The notes below the pieces were generated by a model. It did not search any database. It was not told the DNA's origin and saw only the letters and a list, made by a program, of their open reading frames with translations. From contig NZ_SHKI01000008.1 of the NCBI RefSeq assembly GCF_004217175.1, positions 62,001 to 126,000 of the forward strand: a DNA stretch of 64,000 nucleotides. The letters are read 5' to 3'. The stretch comes from Leucobacter luti. GTDB lineage: Bacteria > Actinomycetota > Actinomycetes > Actinomycetales > Microbacteriaceae. How positions within the stretch are numbered: position 1 is the first letter of the stretch; each line of letters opens with the position of its first letter. Shown piece after piece: positions 1 through 8,681 of the stretch. Position numbers and translations under genes: made by a program.

Positions 1-199
1 GCGCGTCGGCGCGCCAGTCGAGCGCCTCCGAAACCGTGGCATCGACCGCGTCGACCGCGAGCAGGACGCGGCGGAGCGGAGCCCCGTCGGCGCCGGATAC
101 GAGGCCGACTCGGTCCCAGCTCTCGGCGGTCGCGGCCGGCCACATCTCCTCGGCGACGCGGCGCAGATCGGCGATGGTGTGAGCTGGGACGGTGGACAC
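1..199 (-). CDS. NIF3-like dinuclear metal centre protein, 5' part only
   Basis: The gene runs off the left edge, so only the first 66 codons are visible. They start at a GTG at 199, preceded by a GGAGGT ribosome site at about 205-214. The N-terminus reads like the NIF3/YbgI (DUF34) family: an early aromatic-P-x-x-x-A-E-x-WD-x-x-GL pattern, a GADG turn, then a VLLAVDAVDATVSEA strand-helix, which in the family precedes the metal-binding histidines. Those histidines lie outside the window. The family forms hexameric toroids with two metals; its biochemical role is unclear and GTP cyclohydrolase annotations should not be trusted. The start is 4 nt past the metI stop, so it is probably the last gene of the methionine importer transcript. 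Confidence 0.75.
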   Translation of the reverse strand, partial: MSTVPAHTIADLRRVAEEMWPAATAESWDRVGLVSGADGAPLRRVLLAVDAVDATVSEALDWRADA

Positions 200-202
200 G
201 GG

Positions 203-868
203 CTACCTCCGAAGGAGTTTGCGGGCGATGACGTTGCCGAGCAGCTGGACGAGCTGCACGATCAGAATGATGATGAGCACCGCGGACCAGGTGACCCACG
301 GGTTGAACTGACGATACCCGTACTGCAGGGCGAGGTTGCCGAGCCCGCCGCCGCCAACCACGCCGGCCATTGCGGTCATATCGACCACCGCGATGAACGC
401 AAAGGTGTAGCCGAGCACGAGCGGGCCGAGCCCCTCGGGGATCAGTACCGTGAAGATGGTGCGCAGCGGACCGGCCCCCATCGCGCGGGACGCCTCAATC
501 ACGCCGGGCGAGACCGTCAGGAGGTTTTGCTCGACGAGGCGCGCAATGCCGAACGTGGCCGCGAACACGAGCACGAACATGAGGGCGCGATCCCCGATCC
601 CCGTACCGACCACGAGTCGCGCCACCGGAGTGAGCGCCGCAATCAGAATCACGAACGGGATCGGGCGGAAGAAATTGACGAGGAAGTTTAGGATCACGAA
701 CACGCCGCGGTTCTGCAGCAGTCCCCCGCGCCGGGTGACCGTGAGCGCCACGCCCACGACGAGCCCGATGGCCCCGCCGATGCCCATGGCGACGACCACG
801 TACATGAGGGTCTGCAGCGTGGCCTCAAGGAACTTGCCGCTCGCGAGCAGGTCAAGAAGTCGGTCCAT
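203..868 (-). CDS. metI: Methionine ABC transporter permease MetI
   Basis: A 221-residue integral membrane protein with about five hydrophobic helices, the normal length for MetI-type (MUT family) permeases. The cytoplasmic EAA-like loop is visible around residues 125-145 (the EASRAMGAGPLRTIF stretch), which couples to the ATPase. It forms the membrane channel of a D/L-methionine importer with MetN and the lipoprotein MetQ. Its ATG shares one base with the MetN stop codon (TAATG), so the two are translationally coupled. Assignment rests on the EAA-loop sequence and on the metQ-metN-metI gene order. Confidence 0.92.
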   Translation of the reverse strand: MDRLLDLLASGKFLEATLQTLMYVVVAMGIGGAIGLVVGVALTVTRRGGLLQNRGVFVILNFLVNFFRPIPFVILIAALTPVARLVVGTGIGDRALMFVLVFAATFGIARLVEQNLLTVSPGVIEASRAMGAGPLRTIFTVLIPEGLGPLVLGYTFAFIAVVDMTAMAGVVGGGGLGNLALQYGYRQFNPWVTWSAVLIIILIVQLVQLLGNVIARKLLRR

Positions 869-1896
869 TAGGCGAGCACCTCCAGCTCGGTTTCCTGCGC
901 GAGCGCTGCAACGGCGTGTTCCACGCGCAGTTCGTCTCCGATGAGCTCAAGCGTGAGCTTGCCGAAGCTTCTCCCGCCGACGTCCGTGATCCCGCCGTGG
1001 ACGATACTCACTCCCACGCCGCGCTCGGCGAGCGTGCGGAACACGACAGGCTGGTCAACGTCCCCGTCTCGGAACGTGAGGCTCACCAGCCGCCCGCGGT
1101 GCCGCTCGCGCAGCTTCTCCAGGTGGTCGGCCGCGGGCTGGCTCGGCAGCGCGGTGGCCACAAACTTGCGAGTGGTATCGCTCTCGGGCGCCGAGAACAC
1201 CTCGAACACGTCGCCCTGCTCCACCGTGCGGCCCCCGTCAATCACGGTGACCCGGTCGGCGATCTCGCGCACCACCTCCATCTCGTGGGTGATGAGAATG
1301 ATCGTGATCCCAAGCTCGTCGTTGACGCGCTTGAGCAGCGCGAGTACCTCGCGCGAGGTTTCGGGGTCGAGCGCGCTCGTCGCCTCGTCCGCGAGGAGCA
1401 CGCCGGGGGACGTCGCGAGCGCGCGGGCGATCCCGACGCGCTGCTTCTGCCCGCCAGAGAGCTGGTCCACGTACGCGCCGGCCCGATCCTGCAGCCCGAC
1501 GAAGTCGAGCAGTTCCGCCACGCGCGCGGCGCGCTCCGGGCCGGGCACGCCGGCGACCACGAGGGGGTACTCGACGTTCTTTGCCACCGTCTTCGAGTGG
1601 AACAGGTTGAACTGCTGAAAGATCATGCCGATCTGTGAGCGGATGGGGCGGAGCTGCCGCTCGGTGAGACCCGTCAGCTCGTCATCGCCGACGCGGATCG
1701 TTCCGCTCGTCGCGCGCTCAAGCCCGTTGATGAGGCGCAGGAGCGTGCTCTTGCCGGCGCCGGAGTAGCCGATAATCGCGTGGATCTCCCCCGACGCGAC
1801 CGAGATCGAGACGTCGTCGACCGCGACGATCTCGGGATCGCCCTTCCCGCGGCCCGGGTAGCGCTTGCCAACGCCGCTCAGTTGCACCCGTGTCAC
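868..1896 (-). CDS. metN: Methionine ABC transporter ATP-binding protein MetN
   Basis: A 342-residue ABC ATPase. Walker A (GYSGAGKST) is at residues 43-51, the Q-loop near 94, the signature LSGGQ at 146-150, Walker B with its catalytic Glu at about 167-171, and the switch His in an ITHEM motif near 203. After the nucleotide-binding domain there is an extra domain of about 90 residues from residue 250, as expected for the NIL/ACT-like domain through which MetN senses intracellular methionine (transinhibition). The start is a GTG with GAGAGGA upstream. It drives methionine uptake with MetI. Confidence 0.95.
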   Translation of the reverse strand: MTRVQLSGVGKRYPGRGKGDPEIVAVDDVSISVASGEIHAIIGYSGAGKSTLLRLINGLERATSGTIRVGDDELTGLTERQLRPIRSQIGMIFQQFNLFHSKTVAKNVEYPLVVAGVPGPERAARVAELLDFVGLQDRAGAYVDQLSGGQKQRVGIARALATSPGVLLADEATSALDPETSREVLALLKRVNDELGITIILITHEMEVVREIADRVTVIDGGRTVEQGDVFEVFSAPESDTTRKFVATALPSQPAADHLEKLRERHRGRLVSLTFRDGDVDQPVVFRTLAERGVGVSIVHGGITDVGGRSFGKLTLELIGDELRVEHAVAALAQETELEVLA

Positions 1897-1984
1897 CGTG
1901 TGGTCCTCTCAATCGGTGTGTCTGCGGCGGCGCGAGGTCGCGCCAGCAGAACTCTATTCTCCGACCTGGGCCGGATACGACCGA

Positions 1985-2017
1985 ATCGGGACGGCGCGTG
2001 GTGCTCGCCGCCCCGAT
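1985..2017 (-). terminator. Stem-loop between metQ and metN, possible attenuator
   Basis: In the direction of transcription an 11-bp stem (ATCGGGGCGGC pairing with GCCGTCCCGAT, one G-U wobble) closes an 11-nt loop. No T tract follows, so it is more likely a partial terminator or RNA-processing/stability element. Such an element would raise expression of the binding protein over the membrane components. Confidence 0.45.
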
Positions 2018-2040
2018 CCGGGCTAGTGCTGTGCGGGTCG

Positions 2041-2931
2041 TTACTTCGACTGTGCGCGGTAGTCGTCCTCAGCCTGCTTCAGGATGTCCTTGAGCTCCGA
2101 GACGGGGGTCTTGAGCAGCACCGCGCCGTCGCCGACGTAGTCCTTCACTGCCGCCTGCACATCGGTGTTGTTCTGGTAGATGTCGACGAGCTTCAGGTAG
2201 GTCTCGTTGTCAGCGTCGTCTGCACGGGCCGCGAAGATGTTCGTGTAGGGCGCCGCGGCTGCGTCGTCCGCGCTGTCGGATCCCAGCGAGTCGTCGAAGC
2301 TCAGGCCGGCCGGCTCCACGAAGTCGTTGTTCACCACGCCGCCGTCGACGTCGGGCAGCGCGCCCGGGATGCCGGCCGCGTCGAGCTCGGTGACGGTCAC
2401 CTTCGACTTGTCGGCAATGATGTCGTCGAGCGTCGAGCTCGAGTTGCCGCCGTCCGCGAGCTCGATGAGGCCGAGCTTCTGGAGCACGAGCAGCGCGCGG
2501 GCACGGTTCGACTCGTCGTTCGGCACCGCGATCGTGCCGCCCTCGGGGATGTCTTCGATCGAGTCGTACTTCGCCGAGAACAGGTTCATCGGGTAGATCA
2601 CGGTGGCGCCGAGCGGCACCAGGTCGTCGTCTGCATCGACGTTGTGCGCCGCGAGGAACGCGATGTGCTGGAACTGGTTGAGATCGAGCTCACCCTCGCT
2701 CAGCAGCGGGTTCGGCTGGGGGTACTCGGCGAAATCGACGATCTCGACCGTGATGCCTTCCTCGGCCGCCGCGTCAACGAACGTGTCCCAGTAGGGCTGC
2801 CCGCCCGGGACGACGCCGATCTTGACGGTCGTGTCCTCGGCGGCCGGCGCGCACCCCGCGAGGGCGGTGGTTGCCGCGAGCGCGAGTGCGGTGATCGAGG
2901 CGGCGAGGATGCCGCGCTTCCTGATCGTCAT
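2041..2931 (-). CDS. metQ: Methionine-binding lipoprotein MetQ
   Basis: A 296-residue secreted solute-binding protein of the NlpA/MetQ family. The N-terminus has KR-type basic residues, a hydrophobic core and the lipobox LAGC, so Cys26 would carry the lipid anchor. The mature part starts with the family pattern VKIGVVPGGQPYWDTF and contains the LNQFQHIAFL and IYPMNLFSAKY-like segments typical of MetQ. It delivers methionine to MetIN at the outer face of the membrane. It is first in the operon, 144 bp upstream of metN, with a stem-loop between them. The ATG at 2931 follows a GAGG ribosome site. Confidence 0.93.
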   Translation of the reverse strand: MTIRKRGILAASITALALAATTALAGCAPAAEDTTVKIGVVPGGQPYWDTFVDAAAEEGITVEIVDFAEYPQPNPLLSEGELDLNQFQHIAFLAAHNVDADDDLVPLGATVIYPMNLFSAKYDSIEDIPEGGTIAVPNDESNRARALLVLQKLGLIELADGGNSSSTLDDIIADKSKVTVTELDAAGIPGALPDVDGGVVNNDFVEPAGLSFDDSLGSDSADDAAAAPYTNIFAARADDADNETYLKLVDIYQNNTDVQAAVKDYVGDGAVLLKTPVSELKDILKQAEDDYRAQSK

Positions 2932-3009
2932 GAGGTCCTCATTATTCGTGGAGAGCTGGGCGCGGGCGGTGGCCCGCGCGGAACTCCCCTAGCTTCTCCG
3001 ATCTCCCCG

Positions 3010-3050
3010 CCACGCGGTAATCACGGTGTCACACTCCGTCATCCGCGTGG
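3010..3050. promoter_or_regulatory. Nested palindrome between metQ and gap
   Basis: Perfect 8-base arms CCACGCGG (3010-3017) and CCGCGTGG (3043-3050) enclose a second small palindrome GTGTCACAC (3026-3034). It lies in the divergent metQ/gap intergenic region, next to a GATACT -10-like hexamer at 3051-3056 that could serve gap. It could be an operator for either gene. The regulator is not identifiable. Confidence 0.4.
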
Positions 3051-3130
3051 GATACTAGAGGTGACGCGACAGCGTCCCGGCGGGCAGGCCGAACCCTCTT
3101 CAGAACCGTTTGGAAGGACCCTCCGTTCAC

Positions 3131-4570
3131 ATGAACCAGCGCGCAGATGCTCACCTGGAAGCTTGGAAAGCGAAGCAGGAACTCGCAGAGCGGATGATCC
3201 CGCTCATCGGGCAGCTCTACCGCGACCACGACGTGGTCATGTCCGTTCATGGCCGCAGCCTCGTGGGCCGCTCGTCAATTGACATCATCCGCGCGCACCG
3301 CTCCGCCCGCAAGATTGACGAGGTCGAGCTGCCGCTCGAGGAGTCCTCCGCGATCGTCGCGGCCCTCGCGAAGCTCCAGCCCGGTCCGGTGTCGGTCGAC
3401 CTCGCGCTGCTCGCGAACGGGTTCCGCGCCGCCGCCGGCGACGATCTGGAGGCGTACCTCCGCGAGGTGCTGGCTCCCGCGTTCGACGCGCAGCCGGGCC
3501 GCGGCACCGACGTGGTGCTCTACGGCTTCGGGCGCATCGGACGGCTCCTCGCCCGCATCATCATCGACCACTCGGGCTCGGGCAACGGCCTGAACCTGCG
3601 CGCGATCGTGGTGCGCCGCGGTTCAGAGAACGACCTGGTGAAGCGCGCCAACCTGCTGCGCCGCGACTCGGTGCACGGTCCGTTCAACGGCACGATCACC
3701 GTGCTCGAGGACGAGGACGCGATCCTCGCCAACGGCGTCCGCATCCAGGTCATCTACTCGAACGATCCCGCGAGCGTTGACTACACGCAGTACGGCATCG
3801 AGGATGCCATCCTCGTGGACAACACGGGCCGCTGGCGCGATGCCGAGGGCCTCGGACAGCACCTCAAGAACCAGGGCATCGCCCGCGTGCTGCTGACCGC
3901 CCCGGGCAAGGGTGACATGCTCAACGTGGTCTACGGCGTGAACAACGACAAGATCACCGACGCGGATACCATCGTCTCGGCAGCCTCGTGCACCACGAAC
4001 GCGATCACGCCGGTGCTCAAGGTCATGAACGACGAGTTCGGGGTGAAGCGCGGTCACGTTGAGACCGTGCATTCGTACACCAACGATCAGAACCTCATCG
4101 ACAACTTCCACAAGGGCGACCGCCGCGGCCGCTCGGCAGCCCTCAACATGGTGCTCACCGAGACCGGAGCCGCGAAGGCCGTGTCGAAGGCGCTCCCCGA
4201 GTTCGAGGGCAAGCTCACCGGCAACGCGATCCGCGTTCCCACGCCGGACGTGTCGATGGCGGTGCTCAACCTGCAGCTCGAGCGCGAGACCACGGTCGAG
4301 GAGATCAACTCCCTGCTTGAGCAGGTGTCGCTCACCGGCGCCCTGCGCACGCAGATCGAGTACGTCGAGTCGCCCGAGATCGTGTCGACCGACTTCGTCG
4401 GCTCCAACCGCGCCGGCATCGTCGACGGGCTCGCCACGATCGTGACCGGCGATACCGCCGTGCTGTACGTCTGGTACGACAACGAGTACGGTTACAGCTG
4501 CCAGGTCGTTCGCGTGATCGAGCAGCTCGCCGGGAGCCACCCGGCGCACCTCCCCGCCCGCACCGCCTAG
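3131..4570 (+). CDS. gap: Glyceraldehyde-3-phosphate dehydrogenase, long GapB-type
   Basis: A 479-residue protein, much longer than the usual 330-residue GAPDH, because about 125 N-terminal residues precede the Rossmann motif YGFGRIGR (131-138). The catalytic Cys is at 287 in SAASCTTN, and the C-terminal WYDNEYGYSCQV signature is present. Length and layout match the second actinobacterial GAPDH (GapB of corynebacteria), which is often NADP-linked and gluconeogenic; cofactor and direction here are inferred. I chose the ATG at 3131 over an in-frame TTG at 3110 because GGAAGGA (3112-3118) is the ribosome site for 3131. The gene stands alone, 51 bp before a stress protein. Confidence 0.93.
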   Translation: MNQRADAHLEAWKAKQELAERMIPLIGQLYRDHDVVMSVHGRSLVGRSSIDIIRAHRSARKIDEVELPLEESSAIVAALAKLQPGPVSVDLALLANGFRAAAGDDLEAYLREVLAPAFDAQPGRGTDVVLYGFGRIGRLLARIIIDHSGSGNGLNLRAIVVRRGSENDLVKRANLLRRDSVHGPFNGTITVLEDEDAILANGVRIQVIYSNDPASVDYTQYGIEDAILVDNTGRWRDAEGLGQHLKNQGIARVLLTAPGKGDMLNVVYGVNNDKITDADTIVSAASCTTNAITPVLKVMNDEFGVKRGHVETVHSYTNDQNLIDNFHKGDRRGRSAALNMVLTETGAAKAVSKALPEFEGKLTGNAIRVPTPDVSMAVLNLQLERETTVEEINSLLEQVSLTGALRTQIEYVESPEIVSTDFVGSNRAGIVDGLATIVTGDTAVLYVWYDNEYGYSCQVVRVIEQLAGSHPAHLPARTA

Positions 4571-4621
4571 CCACCGACGCGTCACCGCGCCAGGACCCGC
4601 CCCAGAGAAAGGACCTGCAAG

Positions 4622-5467
4622 ATGTCTGAAAAGTACCTCATCGGAGTCGACGGATCTGAACAGAGCCGCGTGGCGCTCGCCTGGGGGCTCGCCCGAGCCA
4701 CCGAGCGCGGCGCAACCGTGCAGCTGCTGCACGTCGCCGACGATTCGTTCCTTTCCGAGAGCGTTGCATTCCTCTCTGAGGCGCAGAAGGCGTCCGAGCA
4801 GATGCTCGAGGCCGAGGTCGCCTACGCCCGAAGCCTCGGCTTCACCGGCGAGATCTCGGGTTCCGCGGTCGTGGGACACCCCATCGCCGAGGTCGAGGAG
4901 GCCTCGAAGAGCGCCGACCTGCTCATCCTGGGCCAGCACAGCGGCACCCGCTTTGCCGGCTCGTTCTTCGGCACGCGCGCCGTCAAGGTCGCCGCGACGG
5001 CGCACTGCCCCGTCGCGGTGATCCCGACGGTCGACGCAACCCCAAACGCCGGCGTGGTGGTGGGCATCGACGGGTCCGAGGCCTCGCAGCGCGCGATCGC
5101 CTACGCGGCCGAGGAGGCGTCGTTCCGCGGCGCCCCGCTCATTGCGGTCTACGCCTGGATGCCGCCGCTCACCCCCGGGCTCGAGTATCTCTGGAGCGAA
5201 GAGCTCGTCGAGTCGCAGCGCAGCGCCGCCGAGGAAGCAATCGCGATCGGCGTTGCCGGCCTCGCCGAGCGATACCCGGACCTCGAGGTGCGCCGCGAGA
5301 TCATCCAGGCGCCGCCCGTCGCGGCGCTGGTGCAGGCCGCGGAGGGCGCTCAGCTCCTCGTCGTCGGCAGCCGCGGCCGCGGTGGGATCTCCCGGCTCCT
5401 GCTCGGCTCCGTGAGCCACGGCGTGCTGCAGGCGCTGCCCTGCCCGGTCATCGTGACCCGCGCGTAA
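4622..5467 (+). CDS. Tandem universal stress protein
   Basis: A 281-residue cytoplasmic protein made of two UspA domains (about 1-140 and 143-281). Each begins with a YLIGVDGS- or VVVGIDGSE-type strand. The second domain ends with the nucleotide-binding motif G-2x-G-9x-G(S) (GSRGRGG ... GSVSHG), so ATP binding is likely there. The first domain has a weaker equivalent (GQHSG ... GTRAVKVA). Such tandem Usp proteins help survival under hypoxia or starvation; the specific role here is unknown. An AAAGGA ribosome site precedes the ATG. It may be cotranscribed with the MBL-fold gene 40 bp downstream. Confidence 0.9.
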   Translation: MSEKYLIGVDGSEQSRVALAWGLARATERGATVQLLHVADDSFLSESVAFLSEAQKASEQMLEAEVAYARSLGFTGEISGSAVVGHPIAEVEEASKSADLLILGQHSGTRFAGSFFGTRAVKVAATAHCPVAVIPTVDATPNAGVVVGIDGSEASQRAIAYAAEEASFRGAPLIAVYAWMPPLTPGLEYLWSEELVESQRSAAEEAIAIGVAGLAERYPDLEVRREIIQAPPVAALVQAAEGAQLLVVGSRGRGGISRLLLGSVSHGVLQALPCPVIVTRA

Positions 5468-5506
5468 CGCCACCCGTACACCACAGAACCATCGAGAGGG
5501 GCGGCA

Positions 5507-6154
5507 GTGTCCGACGTCACCGTTGAGCGAATCATCACCAGCGGCGCCATCGGCGCTGGCCGCCCCGGTCTCCCGCCCGACGGGATCTTCCTCGAGAACA
5601 ACGTGTGGCTGGTGGGCGACCACGAGCGAGTGCTGGTGATCGACGCCGCGCACGACGCGCGCGCGATCGCCGCAGCGGTCGGAGATCGCGAGCCGCTCGG
5701 GATCCTGCTCACGCACGGGCACGAGGACCACGTGAACGCGGCGCTCGACACCGCGGCGCTGCTCGACACGCACCTGTATTTGCACCCGGCCGATCTCTTC
5801 ATCTGGCGGGAGACCCACGGCGACGCGGTTCCAGACTTCGAGCTGGCGGATGGCGCGGCGTTCCAGGTCGCCGGGGTGGAGCTCATCACCCGGCACACGC
5901 CCGGCCACACGCCGGGCTCCGTGTGCTTCGTTGCCCCGGCCCTCGGCACGGTCTTCTCTGGGGACACGCTCTTCAACGGCGGCCCCGGTGCCACGCGCTG
6001 GGAGTACTCGAGCTTTCCGCAGATCATCGATTCAATCCAGACCTCGCTCTTTTCGCTCCCGCCAACCACGATTGTGCAGCCGGGGCACGGCGAGTTCACG
6101 GAGATCGCCGCCGAGCAGCCCGCGCTCGCCGCCTGGCTCGCTCGGGGCCAGTAA
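5507..6154 (+). CDS. MBL-fold metallo-hydrolase
   Basis: A 215-residue metallo-beta-lactamase-fold protein. The metal motif H70-x-H72-x-D74-H75 (HGHEDH) is intact, with the next ligand His in RHTPGHTPGS and a bridging Asp in FSGDTLF. The final His is in VQPGHGEFT. This is the glyoxalase II-like subgroup; substrates could be thioesters or lactones, and no specific one can be named. The GTG start at 5507 has a GAGAGGGG ribosome site. It follows the Usp gene closely, suggesting one stress-related transcript. Confidence 0.88.
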   Translation: MSDVTVERIITSGAIGAGRPGLPPDGIFLENNVWLVGDHERVLVIDAAHDARAIAAAVGDREPLGILLTHGHEDHVNAALDTAALLDTHLYLHPADLFIWRETHGDAVPDFELADGAAFQVAGVELITRHTPGHTPGSVCFVAPALGTVFSGDTLFNGGPGATRWEYSSFPQIIDSIQTSLFSLPPTTIVQPGHGEFTEIAAEQPALAAWLARGQ

Positions 6155-6251
6155 CCTTCCTGTTACGCACTGCCACTACGCTTACTGAGTCGCGCTGTCG
6201 CGGCAGCCGCCGCAGCCTGCGGTGTGCTCAGCTCGCATTGAAAGGCAGCAC

Positions 6252-7502
6252 ATGACCCAGCTCACCCCGCTTCGCCGCGGATTCGCACTGTTCGCACTCG
6301 CGCTCGGCGGCTTCGGGATCGGCGTGACTGAGTTCGCAACGATGGGCCTCCTGCCAGACATCGGGCGCGATCTGATCCCGGGTTTCGAGGCGGAGCCGAC
6401 GGCGGGCATTGCGCACGCTGGGATTCTCATCACCGCCTATGCCCTGGGCGTCGTCGTGGGGGCACCCACCTTCGCGGTGCTTGCGGCGCGCGTCTCCCAG
6501 ACAAAGCTCGCGTTCTGGCTCCTGGTGCTCTTCATTGTGGGGACGATCGCCTCGGCGTGTATGCCGACGTTTGGCTCGCTCGCGGTGTTCAGGTTCGTCG
6601 CGGCGCTCCCCCACGGCGCGTACTTCGGCGTCGCGTCGCTCCTTGCCGCCCGCATTATGGGGCCGGGGAAGCAGGGCCAGGGCATTGCGCTAGCGCTCTC
6701 GGGCCTCACGATAGCGAACGTGATCGGCGTGCCGCTCGCCACCTGGCTCGGCCAGTTCGCCGGCTGGCGCTGGGCGTACGTGCTCGTCGCGGTCATCTTC
6801 ACCACCACGCTGCTCCTGGCGCTCGCGTTCCTGCCGCGCTTCCCCGGAAACCCGCAGCGCAGTCCCGTGCAAGAGCTCGCCGCGCTGCGCAACCCGCGGA
6901 TCTGGATCATGATCGCGGTGGGCTCGGTGGGCTTCGGCGGGTTCTTCGCTGTCTACTCCTACATTGCCGAGGTGACCACGCGCGAGGCAGGGCTGCCGGC
7001 CGGCGCGGTGCCGTGGGTGCTCGCCTGCGTGGGCGTGGGCATGACGATCGGCAACATCCTCGGCGGGTGGGCGAGCGACCGCGACCTCACCCGCACGATC
7101 ATCGTGGGGTTCAGCCTGTTCATTGTCTCGCTCGTGGGCTACTCGCTCTTCGCCGCGGGCCCCGTCGCGCTGTTCGGCTTCGCGTTTGCGGTCGGCCTCA
7201 CCTCGTCGATCCTCGTCCCGTCGATCCAGTCACGACTGATCCGCATCTCGGACGAGGCGGCGCTCCTGGGCGCGGCGCTCAACCACGCGGCGTTCAACGT
7301 GGGCAACAGCCTGGGGGCGTGGCTCGGCGGCCTGGTGATCGCTGCCGGGCTCGGCTACCTGGTGCCCGGCTGGGTGGGCGCGATCCTCGCGGGCACGGGC
7401 CTCCTGCTCGCACTCGTGAGTCTCGCTGTGGAGCGGCGCGACAAGGCCCGCAACCTCAACACCGTGGGGGTTCGAGTGGTCGAGTACGCCCACGCACGCT
7501 AG
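6252..7502 (+). CDS. MFS exporter, DHA1/AraJ-like
   Basis: A 416-residue protein with 12 predicted transmembrane helices, typical of the drug:H+ antiporter-1 group that includes AraJ, Cmx/CmlR and PbuE. The N-terminal FGIGVTEFATMGLLPDI pattern is characteristic of that group (the E in helix 1 is conserved in CmlR/NepI types). Substrate cannot be inferred. I used the ATG at 6252, preceded by AAAGG, and not an in-frame GTG 30 nt upstream. Its TAG stop overlaps the stop codon of the convergent flavin reductase gene. Confidence 0.87.
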   Translation: MTQLTPLRRGFALFALALGGFGIGVTEFATMGLLPDIGRDLIPGFEAEPTAGIAHAGILITAYALGVVVGAPTFAVLAARVSQTKLAFWLLVLFIVGTIASACMPTFGSLAVFRFVAALPHGAYFGVASLLAARIMGPGKQGQGIALALSGLTIANVIGVPLATWLGQFAGWRWAYVLVAVIFTTTLLLALAFLPRFPGNPQRSPVQELAALRNPRIWIMIAVGSVGFGGFFAVYSYIAEVTTREAGLPAGAVPWVLACVGVGMTIGNILGGWASDRDLTRTIIVGFSLFIVSLVGYSLFAAGPVALFGFAFAVGLTSSILVPSIQSRLIRISDEAALLGAALNHAAFNVGNSLGAWLGGLVIAAGLGYLVPGWVGAILAGTGLLLALVSLAVERRDKARNLNTVGVRVVEYAHAR

Positions 7503-8032
7503 GAGATCACGTCACCCAGCTCCCGGAACTTGCGCTCGACGTGGACCATCGGCTCCGCTGCCTCACCGAAGACTGCGCCCAGCACCTCGGCGACAACAAT
7601 CACCGAGGACCCCACGCCGAGCGAGTGGAGCGTGCGGCAGCGCAGCGCCACGCGCGTGTCGGGCATGTACGGCTCGCCCGTCAGCAGCTCACTCCACCCC
7701 TGCGCTTCGGTGAATCGCTCCGTACCAGACACCGCGAAGGTCGCGGCGAGGGCCGCGTGCCGCGCGTCGAGCAGGTGCACCAGGTAGGTGTCGGCACGGA
7801 GGATGCCGCCGGCGCTCCCCGTCGCCCGGGTCACCGAGAATGAGAGTGCGGGCGGATCGATGCCGACGGAGGCGACGCTCGACGCGGTGAGTCCCACCGA
7901 CCCCTCCGGCGTGTGCGCCGTGATCAGCGACACTCCCGCCGGGTGTTGCCTGAACGCGTCTTTCAGCGCATCGAGACCGCTGACCTCCGTCGCGTCATAT
8001 CCCGTCGGTGCCACTCGCCCGGTATCGCTCAC
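7499..8032 (-). CDS. Flavin reductase family protein
   Basis: A 177-residue protein of the flavin reductase-like (FMN-binding split barrel) family. Visible hallmarks are the opening HPAGVSLITAHTPEG strand, the GLTASSVASVGIDPP loop that binds FMN, and LLDARHAALAATFA. Such proteins reduce FMN with NAD(P)H, often for a partner monooxygenase; none is adjacent. The start is uncertain: the GTG at 8032 has GGAG 6 nt upstream and leaves a normal N-terminus, whereas an ATG at 8044 has no ribosome site. The 3' end overlaps the MFS stop. Confidence 0.85.
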   Translation of the reverse strand: MSDTGRVAPTGYDATEVSGLDALKDAFRQHPAGVSLITAHTPEGSVGLTASSVASVGIDPPALSFSVTRATGSAGGILRADTYLVHLLDARHAALAATFAVSGTERFTEAQGWSELLTGEPYMPDTRVALRCRTLHSLGVGSSVIVVAEVLGAVFGEAAEPMVHVERKFRELGDVIS

Positions 8033-8164
8033 TCGGCGCTCCATCCCTGTACTGTGCGGTCGTCTTCGCACCGCGGACAGCCGCGGAGCTTCAACGTTTC
8101 CAACGCGCCGAGCTCTGAGCGCATTCCCGGCCCGTCGCGCCGGTCGCGCGCGTACGCTGGGGGT

Positions 8165-8656
8165 ATGCGACTCAGAGACATTCCCCTCACCACGATCGAC
8201 GGCGATCCGACCTCCCTCGCCGACTACGCCGACCAGGCCGTGCTCATTGTCAATGTGGCCTCGAAGTGCGGCATGACCCCGCAGTACGCGAAGCTCGAAG
8301 AGCTGCAGCGGGAGTACGGCCCCCGCGGCTTCACGGTGCTCGGCGTGCCGTGCAACCAGTTCCTCGGACAGGAGCCGGGCACGGCCGAGGACATCAAGAC
8401 CTTCTGCGCCATGAACTACGGCGTCACCTTCCCGCTCCTTGAGAAGGCCAAGGTGAACGGGCGACACTCGCACCCGCTGTATCGGATCCTGCGCGAGACC
8501 CGCGACGCGAGCGGGCGCAGCGGGCGCGTGCAGTGGAACTTCGAGAAGTTCCTCGTCGCCCCGAACGGCGAGGTCTCGCGGTTCCGCCCCAGCACCGAAC
8601 CAGACGACCCGGCAGTGGTGTCCGCGATCGAGTCAGCGCTCCCCGCTGCCGCGTAG
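8165..8656 (+). CDS. Glutathione peroxidase family (thioredoxin-type peroxidase)
   Basis: A 163-residue GPx-fold protein. The peroxidatic residue is Cys35 in NVASKCGMTPQY, so it is a Cys and not a Sec enzyme. The PCNQFLGQEPG loop supplies the Gln of the catalytic tetrad and the WNFEKFLV motif gives Trp124 and Asn125. Bacterial members normally use thioredoxin or mycothiol systems and reduce organic or lipid peroxides in the cytoplasm. It lies 26 bp before the DUF4031 gene and may be cotranscribed. The start at 8165 puts the conserved RLRDIPLTTIDG strand at the N-terminus. Confidence 0.93.
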   Translation: MRLRDIPLTTIDGDPTSLADYADQAVLIVNVASKCGMTPQYAKLEELQREYGPRGFTVLGVPCNQFLGQEPGTAEDIKTFCAMNYGVTFPLLEKAKVNGRHSHPLYRILRETRDASGRSGRVQWNFEKFLVAPNGEVSRFRPSTEPDDPAVVSAIESALPAAA

Positions 8657-8681
8657 CCCCGGCGGGGCGTATCATCGTGCG

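Noticed and set aside
1780..3282. A 500-codon plus-strand frame over metN, metQ and the gap promoter
   Set aside because: Antisense of the methionine importer genes; repetitive Arg/Val composition.
3623..5908. A 761-codon minus-strand open frame across GAPDH and Usp genes
   Set aside because: It is the antisense frame of clear GAPDH, Usp and MBL genes. The product is an Arg/Asp/Val-rich low-complexity chain without motifs, as expected from GC-rich codon bias.
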